The notes under the pieces were generated by a model. That model searched no databases, was not told where the DNA came from, and saw nothing but the letters and a program-made list of their open reading frames with translations. Positions 15,356-24,963 of a stretch of DNA of 64,000 nt are shown here, in pieces. Source of the DNA: Vibrio sp. 99-8-1 (GTDB taxonomy: Bacteria; Pseudomonadota; Gammaproteobacteria; Enterobacterales; Vibrionaceae); NCBI RefSeq assembly GCF_013114595.1, contig NZ_VTXE01000025.1:1-64000 (forward strand), given 5' to 3'. Position 1 is the first letter of the stretch, and every line of letters starts with the position of its first letter. A program made the translations under genes and the position numbers.

Positions 15356-17368
15356 CTACAGCGATTTATACAAAGAAACCCATTGTCCACGTTCCAGCCC
15401 GCTAATATCAACGCCCTGTATTGCGTTGGCATTTACTGAATTCGTTGGTCTAAATCTCAGGCTTATGTTATTGAAACTGTCAGCAATCGATGCATCAATG
15501 CCAACCTGATCAAGTATATAGCCTAAATTTGTTGAGTCCCAGTTTGAATTTCCTTGAGTTTCCCACTGCTTTAAAAGCTCTTTGGTAACCAGTTGTCCGG
15601 CGAGTTTTAAGGTCGGGCCCTCTATATTTTTAAATTGATAGTAATCCAATTTCGCGGCAGAGAGTGTGAGCACCTTGTCTTCCAGTACAAATAGCTTATC
15701 CACGGCTGAGCCAGAAAGTGCAAACTGCTTAATCAGTTTTCGCTTAACGTTATCAACCACATAGAGCGATGACGTGGTGGAAATGGCACTCACTTTACCG
15801 TCCGGTGATGTGGCCATAAGTTTAATGGCGGCATCTAGCGATAAATCACTTATCGTCGTTGGATCAATCGCCTTCGTGACCCATTGAATGACATTAGTAT
15901 TCAACCCTAGCAGCAGCTGATTTTCAGCCACGAAAGTGCCCGCAACCACATTCGGCTTATCAAGGGTGGTTTTGTTCAATAGAGTTCTGGAGTCAATAAT
16001 TTCAGGCATAAACTTTGTGCCGGAGCCTGACGAGGTATCAAGGATCAACACTTCTGTCTCATCAAATGACGTGATGATGCTCGATGAGGCCGTTTTTAAC
16101 GAATAGCTCACTGCTTTCATCGACAAATCGGTACTGTCTAGCAATTTTAACTCTTTGTTGCCATAGCTGCTGGTGGCCTTTACCGCGAGCAGAGATTTTT
16201 GTTGGTAGAGCGGATATAGGGTTTCAAAATTGTCGTTAAAACAGGCTGAACTGGATGTTGGCACGGTAGGTTTAGCGGGAGTAGGAGTGGGGATAACCAC
16301 ACCACTTGCTCCTGCATAGGTATCAATAGCAAAAGCAGTAACACTCTGGCTTGCACTCGTTTGAGCTTTAAGTGGTTCGGCGATACTGGTTAAAAATATG
16401 CCGTTACTGCCTTGAGCTGTACAAACATCACTTGCCTGTTTTGCTACTGAGCTGGTTGGCTGGTAAACCTTATAGGCTTGAACACTGTTTAAAGCGGGTA
16501 CAAGCTGAATAATTTGATTTGATTGACCATTTTGATAGCCGGGTAAGTTACCAACGGTTCCGCCTGTGTAGTGGTCATCATCATCATCGTCGTCGTCATC
16601 ATCGTCATATTTTAGCGCTAATGAAGCGTGTGCTTGTACCGCGATATTTTGATTGCGAGCCATGGTATCAATCTGTTTTACCTCATCAGAGCTGGTAATC
16701 AGTACTAGCTGTCCGTTAGCAGGATTAATCTCTGTGGATTTGGCTCCATTTAAGTCGGGCAGCGACTGTGACCCATGAACAACCACGGATCCATCGAGAT
16801 CCATATGACGAGAAGGCGTTCCGGCCACGTTAATGTTAGTAAGATCAAATGTCTCATTTGCAATCATCAGATCGAGGGCATGTGAGATATTGGCATAGAC
16901 AGATTGTTTACCGTCATTTTGCGCTTTCTTAAGTGATTTCAACACGATATCTGATTGAGCCTTTGGACCATGCGATGTATCTAAAGTACTGAAATCGATG
17001 CCCGCTTTTTCTCCCAGTTTTGTTTGTAGCGACGCTTTTGCGCTTTCTACATTGTTGCCAACGCTTGGGTTAAACAACATTTCACTGTGGATGAGTGTTG
17101 TGAAAGGGGTAACGATAGTCATCGCTTCTGAAGCGGTGAGTACTGCTCCTCCATAGTTGACCATTTTTGAGTAGCCCGATGTTGATAATAATTGACTCTC
17201 ATAATCACTACAGCTACCACTCAAATCAGTGTCTGCACATACCGTTGAGTTTTGATATGCATAGGTCGAATTAGTGGGTGAACTTGACTCGTCAGAACCA
17301 CAACCGGAAACAACTAAAGCACTAGTAATTGCCAGTGCCAACTTAGACAGTAAAAAATTTGTTTGCAT
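15356..17368 (-). CDS. Large secreted lipoprotein with poly-Asp tract
   Basis: The 670-aa product has a lipoprotein signal (residues 1-23, lipobox VSGC, Cys23). After it comes a domain of the kind seen in Vibrio and Shewanella surface lipoproteins (LTASEAMTIVTPFTTLIHSEM). A run of eleven Asp lies near residues 254-264. The C-terminal half resembles a WD/YVTN-type beta-propeller (VVDNVKRKLIKQFALSG, VDKLFVLEDKVLTLS). The start at 17368 is chosen because it places the signal peptide at the N-terminus; the frame extends 14 codons further without improving it. It is divergent from the FN3-repeat lipoprotein and shares the Fur-box-like spacer, so it may belong to the pilus regulon. Exact function unknown. 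Confidence 0.75.
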   Translation of the reverse strand: MQTNFLLSKLALAITSALVVSGCGSDESSSPTNSTYAYQNSTVCADTDLSGSCSDYESQLLSTSGYSKMVNYGGAVLTASEAMTIVTPFTTLIHSEMLFNPSVGNNVESAKASLQTKLGEKAGIDFSTLDTSHGPKAQSDIVLKSLKKAQNDGKQSVYANISHALDLMIANETFDLTNINVAGTPSRHMDLDGSVVVHGSQSLPDLNGAKSTEINPANGQLVLITSSDEVKQIDTMARNQNIAVQAHASLALKYDDDDDDDDDDDHYTGGTVGNLPGYQNGQSNQIIQLVPALNSVQAYKVYQPTSSVAKQASDVCTAQGSNGIFLTSIAEPLKAQTSASQSVTAFAIDTYAGASGVVIPTPTPAKPTVPTSSSACFNDNFETLYPLYQQKSLLAVKATSSYGNKELKLLDSTDLSMKAVSYSLKTASSSIITSFDETEVLILDTSSGSGTKFMPEIIDSRTLLNKTTLDKPNVVAGTFVAENQLLLGLNTNVIQWVTKAIDPTTISDLSLDAAIKLMATSPDGKVSAISTTSSLYVVDNVKRKLIKQFALSGSAVDKLFVLEDKVLTLSAAKLDYYQFKNIEGPTLKLAGQLVTKELLKQWETQGNSNWDSTNLGYILDQVGIDASIADSFNNISLRFRPTNSVNANAIQGVDISGLERGQWVSLYKSL
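16574..16608 (-). repeat. Trinucleotide tract encoding eleven Asp
   Basis: A run of GAT and GAC codons (read on the minus strand) encodes eleven consecutive aspartates. Mixed codons limit slippage, and length changes would keep frame. An acidic tract of this kind could bind Ca2+ or serve as a flexible acidic linker. Confidence 0.9.
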
Positions 17369-17453
17369 TTTATAACCAATAATATTGTTCAATATCCAGA
17401 TTGATAGCATTTAATTCTTCCATTAAAACACTTTACCAAATAAAAGATCAAAT

Positions 17454-17472
17454 GATATTGATAATAATTATC
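17454..17472. promoter_or_regulatory. Fur-box-like operator
   Basis: GATATTGATAATAATTATC matches the classical 19-bp Fur consensus GATAATGATAATCATTATC at 17 positions. It lies 60 nt upstream of the FN3 lipoprotein GTG and 86 nt from the divergent lipoprotein start, where it could cover promoters of both. It suggests iron-dependent control of the two lipoproteins and possibly of the pilus operon. Confidence 0.7.
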
Positions 17473-17531
17473 GTTTAGATTAGTATTTGGCGCCTTATCA
17501 ATGATGAGTTAACTTTTTTTTGGAGTAACTA

Positions 17532-20500
17532 GTGGCGAAAAATCAATACAAATGGATAGGTGTTTTAGCCGTTTCGACAGCACTAATTGCATGTGGAGGA
17601 GCAGAGTCTGATTCTAAATTAAGTTCTCCTGCTAAAGGCTCAAGTGCTAACCAGTTGTCGGGAGTAGTACTTGATGGATATTTGTATAAAGCGAAGATCT
17701 GTTTGGACAAAAATGGCAATGCTATTTGTGACTCTGGGGATGGTGAAACTGTCTTGACGGATGCTCAAGGGAAATATCAACTGAGCATTGAAGGCAATAC
17801 CAGCGGGTATAGTTTGTTGGTCGAAGCTATTCCGGGGCTAACTATAGATATGGATACCCCTAATCAAACCGTTCAATCTGCGTTTACCTTTGAAGTTCCC
17901 GCGTCAGTTCCTAATGTAATCAGTCCGTTAACCGCTGTCATTGCAAGTGTGTCCAACAGCAGCAACATCAGTTTTAGTGAAGCCAAACAAGCGGTAGCGT
18001 TAGAAATTGGTGTCGATTCTGATTTACTTGATGCCGACTATGCCGCATTAGATACGGCAGAAAGCAAGGAAGTGCATATGCTTGCGCGAGGAGTGACTCG
18101 TGTATTGCAAAGTGCGCAAGAGGAGTCGATCAACTTAGGGGTAAGCCAAGAAAATGCCCGTAAAGGTTCAAAATATAAACTGGCGCAACTTGATGTTGCG
18201 GCACTAAAGCAAGAAACGGATCGTCTTTCTCATGGTTTACAAAATACCGACCAAGCGCTTGAACAACTGGGCAACCAATATCAAGACCAATTAGCCATTA
18301 CTCCTGAAGAGATCAAAGGCGATACCATTGTGGCTCGCCCGTTAGCACCAAAAAATGGTCAGGTTAATGACTCAGCAGATACTTTTGACTGGGATTGGGT
18401 GCTTGGATTTAGCGATACTAAATTTTACCAATACTCTACCGATAACGGCTTATCTTGGAATCCAGTAACGATTAAACCCGTCTCTGTGGGCAGCCAAGCT
18501 ATACCCGTTGGCTCAGTACAAGTTCGTATTGCGGCTTCACTACAAAATGATACCCCCGCAGGTGCGGCATTAAAGTCCACAGAAGCTTTCTCGTTAACCA
18601 GCGTGCCAGCGGCACCAAGTCAGGTGAATGTTAACAACGCTTTAAACACATTTGATTGGAATATTGTCGGTAGCTTTAGTGATGCAACGGATTACCAGTA
18701 CTCCCTAGATAATGGTCAAACTTGGTTGGCGGCAACTCATAATCCTCAAACTATTGCCGACATCGATATTGCGGCAGGTTCGTTGTTGGTTAGAGTTGCA
18801 GAAGAGGCTTCAACTGGACGTCCTCACGGATTAGTGGCTCGTTCAACCGATGAAATGACAGTAACGCCTGCTACGCCAGATGCGCCTGTTTTAGACTTTG
18901 TTAATGATACGACTAATCTTATTAATTGGCATTGGGCCTCTGGTTATACATTACCAACCGACTATGAGATTTACCTTGGCTCAACATGGCAAGATGTCAC
19001 GGCTATTCCGTATAACGTTGGTAATAAATTTATTGCCGCTGGTACTATCAAAGTTCGCGTAAAAAGCAACGCTTCAGATGCAAGGCCTGTAGGTAGCGCA
19101 TTGACCATCAGTACGGATTTTACCCAATCCATTAATCAGCCTGCAGCACCAACATCCGCCATTATTGATGATGCGAACAATACTTTTGCTTGGAGCTATG
19201 TCCCAGGCTATTTAAATGCGACTTTGTATGAATACTCGGTAGACAGCGGCTTAACATTTAATTCGGTTTCGGCCAACCCGCAATCTATCTTGGATCTTGA
19301 TTATCCAATTGGCAAAGTCTGCGTTCGAGTTAAATCCAACACGAGCCCTCAGCATGAAGCAGGGGAACCACTTTGTTCAGATAAAGCTTATTCTGTCACA
19401 CCTCTACAGCCGGCAGCTGCAACTAATTTAGTCGTCAATGACGCGCTAGACACATTAAGCTGGGCGCTGTTAGCTGAGTACAGCGATGAAAGTGATTATG
19501 AAATAAATCCGTTAGGCTCAGGTTGGATGACAGTCAATGCCATTCCTTACCAACTCAGTGATCAAGCTTACCCTATTGGAAGTGTGCAAATTCGGGTAAA
19601 AGCAAACCCTATCAATGGTCGTCCTGCCGGTTTAATCGCCAGTAATAGAACCGCGTTAACGAAAAGACCGTCCGCACCTTCTGCTCCTACAAATCTTGTA
19701 ACGGACGACGATGCCAACACATTGGATTGGACATTTGTCAGTGGCTTTGATCGAGCGGATCGGTATGAGGTATCACTTAACTCAGGTGCTGTATGGGACC
19801 AAGTTGTGAATAAACCTATTGTGATTGGTGATATTGATAAAGAGATTGGTCACATTCAATTAAGAGTTGCGTCGAACCCTGTAAACGGAATGCCAACGGG
19901 TGCTACAGCCAGCAATACCACCGCCTTTACTCAAACCCCTAAGCTGCCTGCACCGACTAATGCGGTCATTGTTAATACATTCGACGGTTACAATCCGGTG
20001 CAAAGTAATGGATTTAAGTGGGACTATTTAACCACCCAAGTTAATGGTAAGTCAGTGGCATTCAATCAGCCTGAATATTACGAGTTTACTCGTGACCAAG
20101 GTTTGACTTGGCTACCGGTTGTCTCTAAACCTCAATATATTGGTAGCGAAGCTTACGACAAATCCGCAGTTGGTATTCGTGTAAAAGAGAATGCTATTTC
20201 GGGTCAGTCAAATACTAGTAGTAATGTGTTATGGGCAACGGCGTCCACAAGTCGATTTGTTGCTCAGCAATATGTGCCAATGAAGAGCAAAACGTCGGTG
20301 GCAGGATTTAGCTATGATGATTCATGGAACACCTATGACATGAACTGTATCGCTGAATATGATGCTCAGGGCCGTGGTGAACCTACTTTCTGGGCGAGCT
20401 CCATTTCCGGTGACGCTGATACCATATTTGCGAAAGTTTCAGTTGCCGATGCTTGTGGAATAACTGGTTGGACATTGCCGAAAATAGCGGAAGTGATCAC

Positions 20501-22403
20501 TTTATCATCACGAGATGCCGGTTCATTACCTTCCAAGCTAGCTTCATCTCTCATGTCTGACAACAGATCAAACATTTGGGCGGATAAAAACGGTGTCGCC
20601 GTTACGGTCACCAAAGGTGTTGAAGTGACGCCAAGCCAGTGGTCAACCAAATACGCTTATCCCAAGTGGCGTCTTGCTCCGACTGCGGATCTCGTTGCTG
20701 CTATTTATACGGCTAATGGGGCAATCACTGCTGAACTATCTACTCAAAATGCAGTTATCAGTAATGCAGAATCGTTCCTAACAACATGGCTGTCGGATAA
20801 CCAGAATAAAAGCAAGAGCTACACCGTACTTGAAGCGGAAGCTCAAGCAAAAATTACTCAACTCGATGCTTTGTCACAACCTTGGTTAGATGAGCAGACA
20901 GCGGTGACGAACAAGCTTAAAGAGTTTGATTTTCAGGCCTATATGGCGGGAAACCGTCTAGATGCTCAAAGCCAAAAATTTGTTAGTGACGTAGCAAGCT
21001 ACAAACAGCAAGTTATCAAGTTGCAGCAGAACATAGCAGGGCTCAACTCGCTGATTGAAGGGGCAAAGTTTGCCCAGAAAATGGCGACAGTGCAGATTAA
21101 ATCCCAAGCATTAACAGTGGCGACATCGGAACTTAGTTCTGCGTCACTGGCTGCGGAAATACATCAAGCAACGCTCAATCTCTATAACGCTATTTTCGAT
21201 GTAGAGACTCAATATGCTCAGATAAATGGCTTTATTGAAACACTGAATGCGTCAGCCAATAGTTTGGATTCTGGCTTCAGCTCCCTAATTGCGCTCTATC
21301 AAAACTTGATTAGTGAGTTGAACATAACAGCAGCAATTCACGATTTAGAACAATCTAAAACCGTTGCTACAGATGGTTTAAAACGCGCAAGCGACAGCGG
21401 TTTCACCGTCTCTAAGTCAGATTCGCTTGTGGGTAATCGATTCGCAAAACTTGATGAGCTTGGTCATTACCTACCTAGCAGTGCGACTTTTCAGCAAGGT
21501 TGGCGTTGTGTTGAAGATGTCAATGAAGTGGGCAAGCGAAGAGTTTGGATGTTACTTAAAGAAGGTAAACCAAACGGTAAAGATGATGTTGCTTACGATG
21601 CTTCCTCGGCTGGAATAGCCAGTGTGTTGGGATCAGGTGAGTACTTAGCAAGTACCAATACTGACAAGCTTTGCGGTTTTGCAGATTGGACAGTGCCGCA
21701 TATCGCGCAGCTGCTATCTATCAAAACTAAGGCGGTTGAAGGTTCAAGCTCTAAAGTCACTTTAGACACTGACTTTTTCCCCAATCATCTGGCATTACTG
21801 CCTGAATATGACAAATCCTCATGGTCTGGCGGCGTTCGCTTCTATTACTGGACCAATGCTAGCGATCAAAGTCGGCAATATGCTCTCAGCTATGACAGCC
21901 AGCAAAACAGCCAAACAACAACTCGTATGGCGACTGATGGCTCGGAAAATAGTGTTGTATTGGCTCGTCTGGTAAGAGAGGAATCTAGCAGTTACGAGCT
22001 ACTCGATACAAGTGGAACCGTAGTGACAGATCGAACTACAGCGATGTGTGCTCGCGATAAGAACAGCGGTCTTACTTGGCAACTGTTCTCTGTGGCAGAC
22101 AGCAGTCGATTTAAAAAATACGTCGATGTACAACCGTTGCTAAGCAGCCAAAACAGCAACAGTGTTTGTGGAAAAAGCAGTTGGCGATTCCCTTCTAAGT
22201 CAGAGCTTTATGGCTTAATTCCACTCAACAATGATGTATTCAAATTTAATAACGCCACCGGTGGCAGTTACGACTCATACATAACCAGTGACAAAGGGCT
22301 TTACGATCGCCCAATTGCGCTGGATATGGAAATCATGAGCGAAACGAACGTCACTACAGCGAGTTATGGTTCAGCGTATTTGTATCGTTTCGTCGCAGAC
22401 TAA
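17532..22403 (+). CDS. 1623-aa lipoprotein: FN3-like repeats, DUF1566-like segments, coiled coil
   Basis: A lipoprotein signal (LIAC, Cys21) is followed by a short Ca-binding-like/carboxypeptidase-type domain (DKNGNAICDSGDGE, LTDAQGKYQL). Next come seven FN3-like repeats of about 87-90 aa (residues about 276-903), each beginning near a D-x-F/L-x-W pattern such as NTFDWNI or NTLDWTF. A DUF1566-like segment (about 916-1053, CGITGWTLPKIAEV), a long alpha-helical coiled-coil region (about 1056-1290) and two more DUF1566-like segments (CGFADWTVPHIAQL and CGKSSWRFPSKSEL) complete the protein. The GTG start has TGGAG at 6 nt. It is the first gene before flp, so it is probably an outer-membrane anchored adhesin or accessory of the Tad pilus. 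No identical architecture is known to me. Confidence 0.8.
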   Translation: MAKNQYKWIGVLAVSTALIACGGAESDSKLSSPAKGSSANQLSGVVLDGYLYKAKICLDKNGNAICDSGDGETVLTDAQGKYQLSIEGNTSGYSLLVEAIPGLTIDMDTPNQTVQSAFTFEVPASVPNVISPLTAVIASVSNSSNISFSEAKQAVALEIGVDSDLLDADYAALDTAESKEVHMLARGVTRVLQSAQEESINLGVSQENARKGSKYKLAQLDVAALKQETDRLSHGLQNTDQALEQLGNQYQDQLAITPEEIKGDTIVARPLAPKNGQVNDSADTFDWDWVLGFSDTKFYQYSTDNGLSWNPVTIKPVSVGSQAIPVGSVQVRIAASLQNDTPAGAALKSTEAFSLTSVPAAPSQVNVNNALNTFDWNIVGSFSDATDYQYSLDNGQTWLAATHNPQTIADIDIAAGSLLVRVAEEASTGRPHGLVARSTDEMTVTPATPDAPVLDFVNDTTNLINWHWASGYTLPTDYEIYLGSTWQDVTAIPYNVGNKFIAAGTIKVRVKSNASDARPVGSALTISTDFTQSINQPAAPTSAIIDDANNTFAWSYVPGYLNATLYEYSVDSGLTFNSVSANPQSILDLDYPIGKVCVRVKSNTSPQHEAGEPLCSDKAYSVTPLQPAAATNLVVNDALDTLSWALLAEYSDESDYEINPLGSGWMTVNAIPYQLSDQAYPIGSVQIRVKANPINGRPAGLIASNRTALTKRPSAPSAPTNLVTDDDANTLDWTFVSGFDRADRYEVSLNSGAVWDQVVNKPIVIGDIDKEIGHIQLRVASNPVNGMPTGATASNTTAFTQTPKLPAPTNAVIVNTFDGYNPVQSNGFKWDYLTTQVNGKSVAFNQPEYYEFTRDQGLTWLPVVSKPQYIGSEAYDKSAVGIRVKENAISGQSNTSSNVLWATASTSRFVAQQYVPMKSKTSVAGFSYDDSWNTYDMNCIAEYDAQGRGEPTFWASSISGDADTIFAKVSVADACGITGWTLPKIAEVITLSSRDAGSLPSKLASSLMSDNRSNIWADKNGVAVTVTKGVEVTPSQWSTKYAYPKWRLAPTADLVAAIYTANGAITAELSTQNAVISNAESFLTTWLSDNQNKSKSYTVLEAEAQAKITQLDALSQPWLDEQTAVTNKLKEFDFQAYMAGNRLDAQSQKFVSDVASYKQQVIKLQQNIAGLNSLIEGAKFAQKMATVQIKSQALTVATSELSSASLAAEIHQATLNLYNAIFDVETQYAQINGFIETLNASANSLDSGFSSLIALYQNLISELNITAAIHDLEQSKTVATDGLKRASDSGFTVSKSDSLVGNRFAKLDELGHYLPSSATFQQGWRCVEDVNEVGKRRVWMLLKEGKPNGKDDVAYDASSAGIASVLGSGEYLASTNTDKLCGFADWTVPHIAQLLSIKTKAVEGSSSKVTLDTDFFPNHLALLPEYDKSSWSGGVRFYYWTNASDQSRQYALSYDSQQNSQTTTRMATDGSENSVVLARLVREESSSYELLDTSGTVVTDRTTAMCARDKNSGLTWQLFSVADSSRFKKYVDVQPLLSSQNSNSVCGKSSWRFPSKSELYGLIPLNNDVFKFNNATGGSYDSYITSDKGLYDRPIALDMEIMSETNVTTASYGSAYLYRFVAD

Positions 22404-22412
22404 TTACTACAC

Positions 22413-22430
22413 CAGCCTCGGGAGAGGCTG
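22413..22430 (+). terminator. Terminator/attenuator before flp
   Basis: CAGCCTC GGGA GAGGCTG forms a 7-bp stem followed by TTTTAT, 10 nt after the lipoprotein stop and 24 nt before the flp ATG. No promoter is obvious between it and flp. Partial readthrough, or an overlooked internal promoter, would set the ratio of pilin to the large lipoprotein. Confidence 0.7.
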
Positions 22431-22453
22431 TTTTATACCCAGGAGTTTATCCC

Positions 22454-22633
22454 ATGTTTAATAAGAAGAAACAGCGCGGTGCCGCTGCCATTGAATACGC
22501 AATACTGGCCGCTGCCATGTCAGTTGTGTTGCTCTATTTTGTCGGCGGAAAAGATGGAAAGTTAACCACAGCGATCAATGGCACCTATGAGGTTGTCATT
22601 AAAAAGCTTGAATCGGCTCAGCAGTCTGATTAA
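22454..22633 (+). CDS. flp: Flp-type major pilin precursor
   Basis: The 59-aa prepilin has a short basic leader (MFNKKKQRG) followed by AAAIEYAILAAAMSVVLLYF. This matches the Flp processing rule, cleavage after Gly with Glu-Tyr at +5 and +6, and the hydrophobic assembly helix. It is the first small gene of the Tad set. An AGGAG site precedes the ATG. Processing needs a TadV or PilD-type prepilin peptidase; none is encoded in the locus, which is unusual. The C-terminal part (NGTYEVVIKKLESAQ) is soluble and short as in other Flp pilins. Confidence 0.92.
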   Translation: MFNKKKQRGAAAIEYAILAAAMSVVLLYFVGGKDGKLTTAINGTYEVVIKKLESAQQSD

Positions 22634-22684
22634 TGCGTCATTCATTGAACTACCAACAAGTCTAAAGTATTTAAAGGAATAATC

Positions 22685-23566
22685 ATGACAGCAAAGCGAC
22701 TTATGTTGCTGTCCTTATTGATGTCAGTGGTCGCGTTATTCGTGCTACTGACACAAGATAATAAGGCAACCGCCAGCAGCGTCCAACCTGCTGCTGAGCT
22801 CAATAGTAAAGTACTTATCTCTACGCAAACTATTCAGGTGGGTCAGTCATACAGCCCAAATATGTTTCGTTGGAAGGAGCTTCCTAACAGCGAACTGGTG
22901 GACTACATCGACTATGTTACACCTGAAGATATAAAGTCAGTGAACTTGGTATCGGGAATCGCTCGTACAAAATTCACCAAAGGGCAGGTGCTTTCATTAG
23001 CAGATATTGTGGAGCCAAAGGGCGGCTACTCTCTGTCGCTAAAGTTGCAAGCAGGTTTTAGAGCGATTTCAGTACCTGTTGATCAAGTCACCGCTAACTC
23101 TGGCTTTATTCAGCCTGGTGATAGTGTCGATATTCTCTTGTTGGCATCAAAAGATGGCGAGCTGCAACGTTATGGCAACTCATCACAGGGCTTATACGTC
23201 TCTACTATTGTTAGCGGTGTCAGAGTGTTGGCGTTCAACCATACTCTGTCTGCAGAATCATTCCAGCAAGCCAGAGACTCTTATAGTGAAGCGGGAATTC
23301 CTGATAACAGCACAGTCTCTTTAGAAGTCACGCCTGAGCAAGCAAACCAGATTGTACTGGCAAAGCAGCTTGGCAAGTTGACGTTAGCGCTCCGTAGTCA
23401 AAACCAATCTGATGTTGAAGGCATGGCTGAGCAACTGGTTAAAACAGCAACGGTGAACACCATTTCTCCAGATAATGCACAAGTGCTACCTGACGTTGGT
23501 TTGGTGGAGTTTAGAGCAGATAAAAAACAGGTAAACAATAAAACGGGAGAAGATGATAATGACTAA
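22685..23566 (+). CDS. cpaB: CpaB/RcpC Flp pilus assembly protein
   Basis: The 293-aa protein has one N-terminal membrane segment (about 6-23), an SAF-type domain (about 40-110; TQTIQVGQSY, TKFTKGQVLSLADI) and the RcpC/CpaB domain with FRAISVPVDQV and GFIQPGDSVDILL. In Tad systems it is an envelope protein that interacts with the secretin. It follows flp by 51 nt with no tadV between. Its end overlaps the start of the secretin gene by 14 nt. Confidence 0.9.
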   Translation: MTAKRLMLLSLLMSVVALFVLLTQDNKATASSVQPAAELNSKVLISTQTIQVGQSYSPNMFRWKELPNSELVDYIDYVTPEDIKSVNLVSGIARTKFTKGQVLSLADIVEPKGGYSLSLKLQAGFRAISVPVDQVTANSGFIQPGDSVDILLLASKDGELQRYGNSSQGLYVSTIVSGVRVLAFNHTLSAESFQQARDSYSEAGIPDNSTVSLEVTPEQANQIVLAKQLGKLTLALRSQNQSDVEGMAEQLVKTATVNTISPDNAQVLPDVGLVEFRADKKQVNNKTGEDDND

Positions 23567-24956
23567 TTCACGTTTTTTGTCGAGTGTTATTTTACTTTCA
23601 AGCCTATTGATTTCATTTGTTTCCTCGGCGGCAGTGTTAAATGTCACCATCAATGAAGCAAAGATGATCTCCTTGCCTGAAAAAGCAAAGTCCATTTTTA
23701 TTTCTAGTACTCATATTGCTGACTACCAAACATTAACCAACACCAAAATAATGGTATTTGGTAAGAGAGCAGGCAGCGCAACCATCACCGTGTTAAACGA
23801 AAATGAGCGCGTTATCTACACCAATCAGGTTCGAGTTACCCACAATAGCCGTGAGTTTAATCGTCTGGTGAAGAGTAAGTTTCCTGAAGCATCGGTGACA
23901 TCTGAATCCCTTGGTGGCAAGTTATGGTTAAAAGGTCAGGTTCCTTCTCCAATTATGGCGCATCAAATTGTTGCGTTAGCGAAAGGGTATCTGTCGCCAG
24001 TGGTCGAAGTAAGTAGCAGCGAATCGAAATCCAATTCGTCAGACGGACAAAGTTCATCGAACACATCATCATCGACATCATCTTCACCAACCACGCCGGA
24101 AGATGAGCTGGTGAATCATTTGGTTGTTACCATGCCAACCCAAGTTAATATCCGGGTAAAGATTGCTGAAGTTTCCAAAAATGTCTCCAATAAACTCGGC
24201 ATCAAATGGGGTTCCATTGCAGATGGTATTGGTCAGTTCTCGTTCTCCAAACTGCCAGATGTGAGCAGTTGGAATAAACCAACTATTTCGGCGTTGATCG
24301 ATGCATTAGCCACTAACGGTATGATGACTGTCCTCGCAGAACCTAACTTAACGGCAGTGTCAGGGGAAGAAGCGAGCTTTCTTGTCGGTGGAGAAATTCC
24401 GTTACCTCTAGTATTTGCCGATACCGCACAGATCGAATATAAGCCATTTGGTGTTAAGTTGGATTTCACGCCTACGGTTCTGAGCTCAAATAAGATCAGT
24501 TTAAAAGTAGCTCCTGAAGTAAGTAATGCCTCGATTGATGGGCAAACCACTTTAGGTGAAAACACCTACCCCTCATTTGTAACCAGACGAGCCTCTACCA
24601 CCATTGAATTAGCCAGTGGTCAGAGTTTTGCTCTTGGTGGTTTGCTAAAAACAGAAGAAATTGAGCAGCTACAGAAAGTCCCGTTTATTGGTGAAGTGCC
24701 TATTCTTGGTTCACTCTTTCGCTCTACAGAGTTTACTCGTCGAGAGACCGAACTTGTCATTATTGTTACCGCGTATCTGGTTCAGCCGACACGAGCTGAC
24801 TCCTTGCCACTTCCTACCGATGGTTTAGTTCCGTTAAGCGACTTAGAGCGCTTATTGGCATGGCCTCGAAAACAGGTAACTACATCGCAAAACAAAGCCA
24901 GTTATACAGACAATCAAAAACCTCGTCTGTTGGGTGACAACGGATTCTATTACTGA
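23553..24956 (+). CDS. cpaC: CpaC/RcpA outer-membrane secretin
   Basis: The 467-aa secretin has a signal peptide (about 1-27) and an N-terminal pilus-assembly domain (SIFISSTHIADYQTL, KRAGSATITVLN). After a Ser-rich linker (about 155-180) comes the secretin domain (VNIRVKIAEVSKNVSNKLGIKWG, then VLAEPNLTAVSGEEASFLVGG, and ETELVIIVTAYLV near the end). It forms the outer-membrane pore for the Flp pilus. ATG codons at 23553 and 23559 are both possible. It is coupled to cpaB. Confidence 0.93.
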   Translation: MIMTNSRFLSSVILLSSLLISFVSSAAVLNVTINEAKMISLPEKAKSIFISSTHIADYQTLTNTKIMVFGKRAGSATITVLNENERVIYTNQVRVTHNSREFNRLVKSKFPEASVTSESLGGKLWLKGQVPSPIMAHQIVALAKGYLSPVVEVSSSESKSNSSDGQSSSNTSSSTSSSPTTPEDELVNHLVVTMPTQVNIRVKIAEVSKNVSNKLGIKWGSIADGIGQFSFSKLPDVSSWNKPTISALIDALATNGMMTVLAEPNLTAVSGEEASFLVGGEIPLPLVFADTAQIEYKPFGVKLDFTPTVLSSNKISLKVAPEVSNASIDGQTTLGENTYPSFVTRRASTTIELASGQSFALGGLLKTEEIEQLQKVPFIGEVPILGSLFRSTEFTRRETELVIIVTAYLVQPTRADSLPLPTDGLVPLSDLERLLAWPRKQVTTSQNKASYTDNQKPRLLGDNGFYY

Positions 24957-24963
24957 GGCAAGC

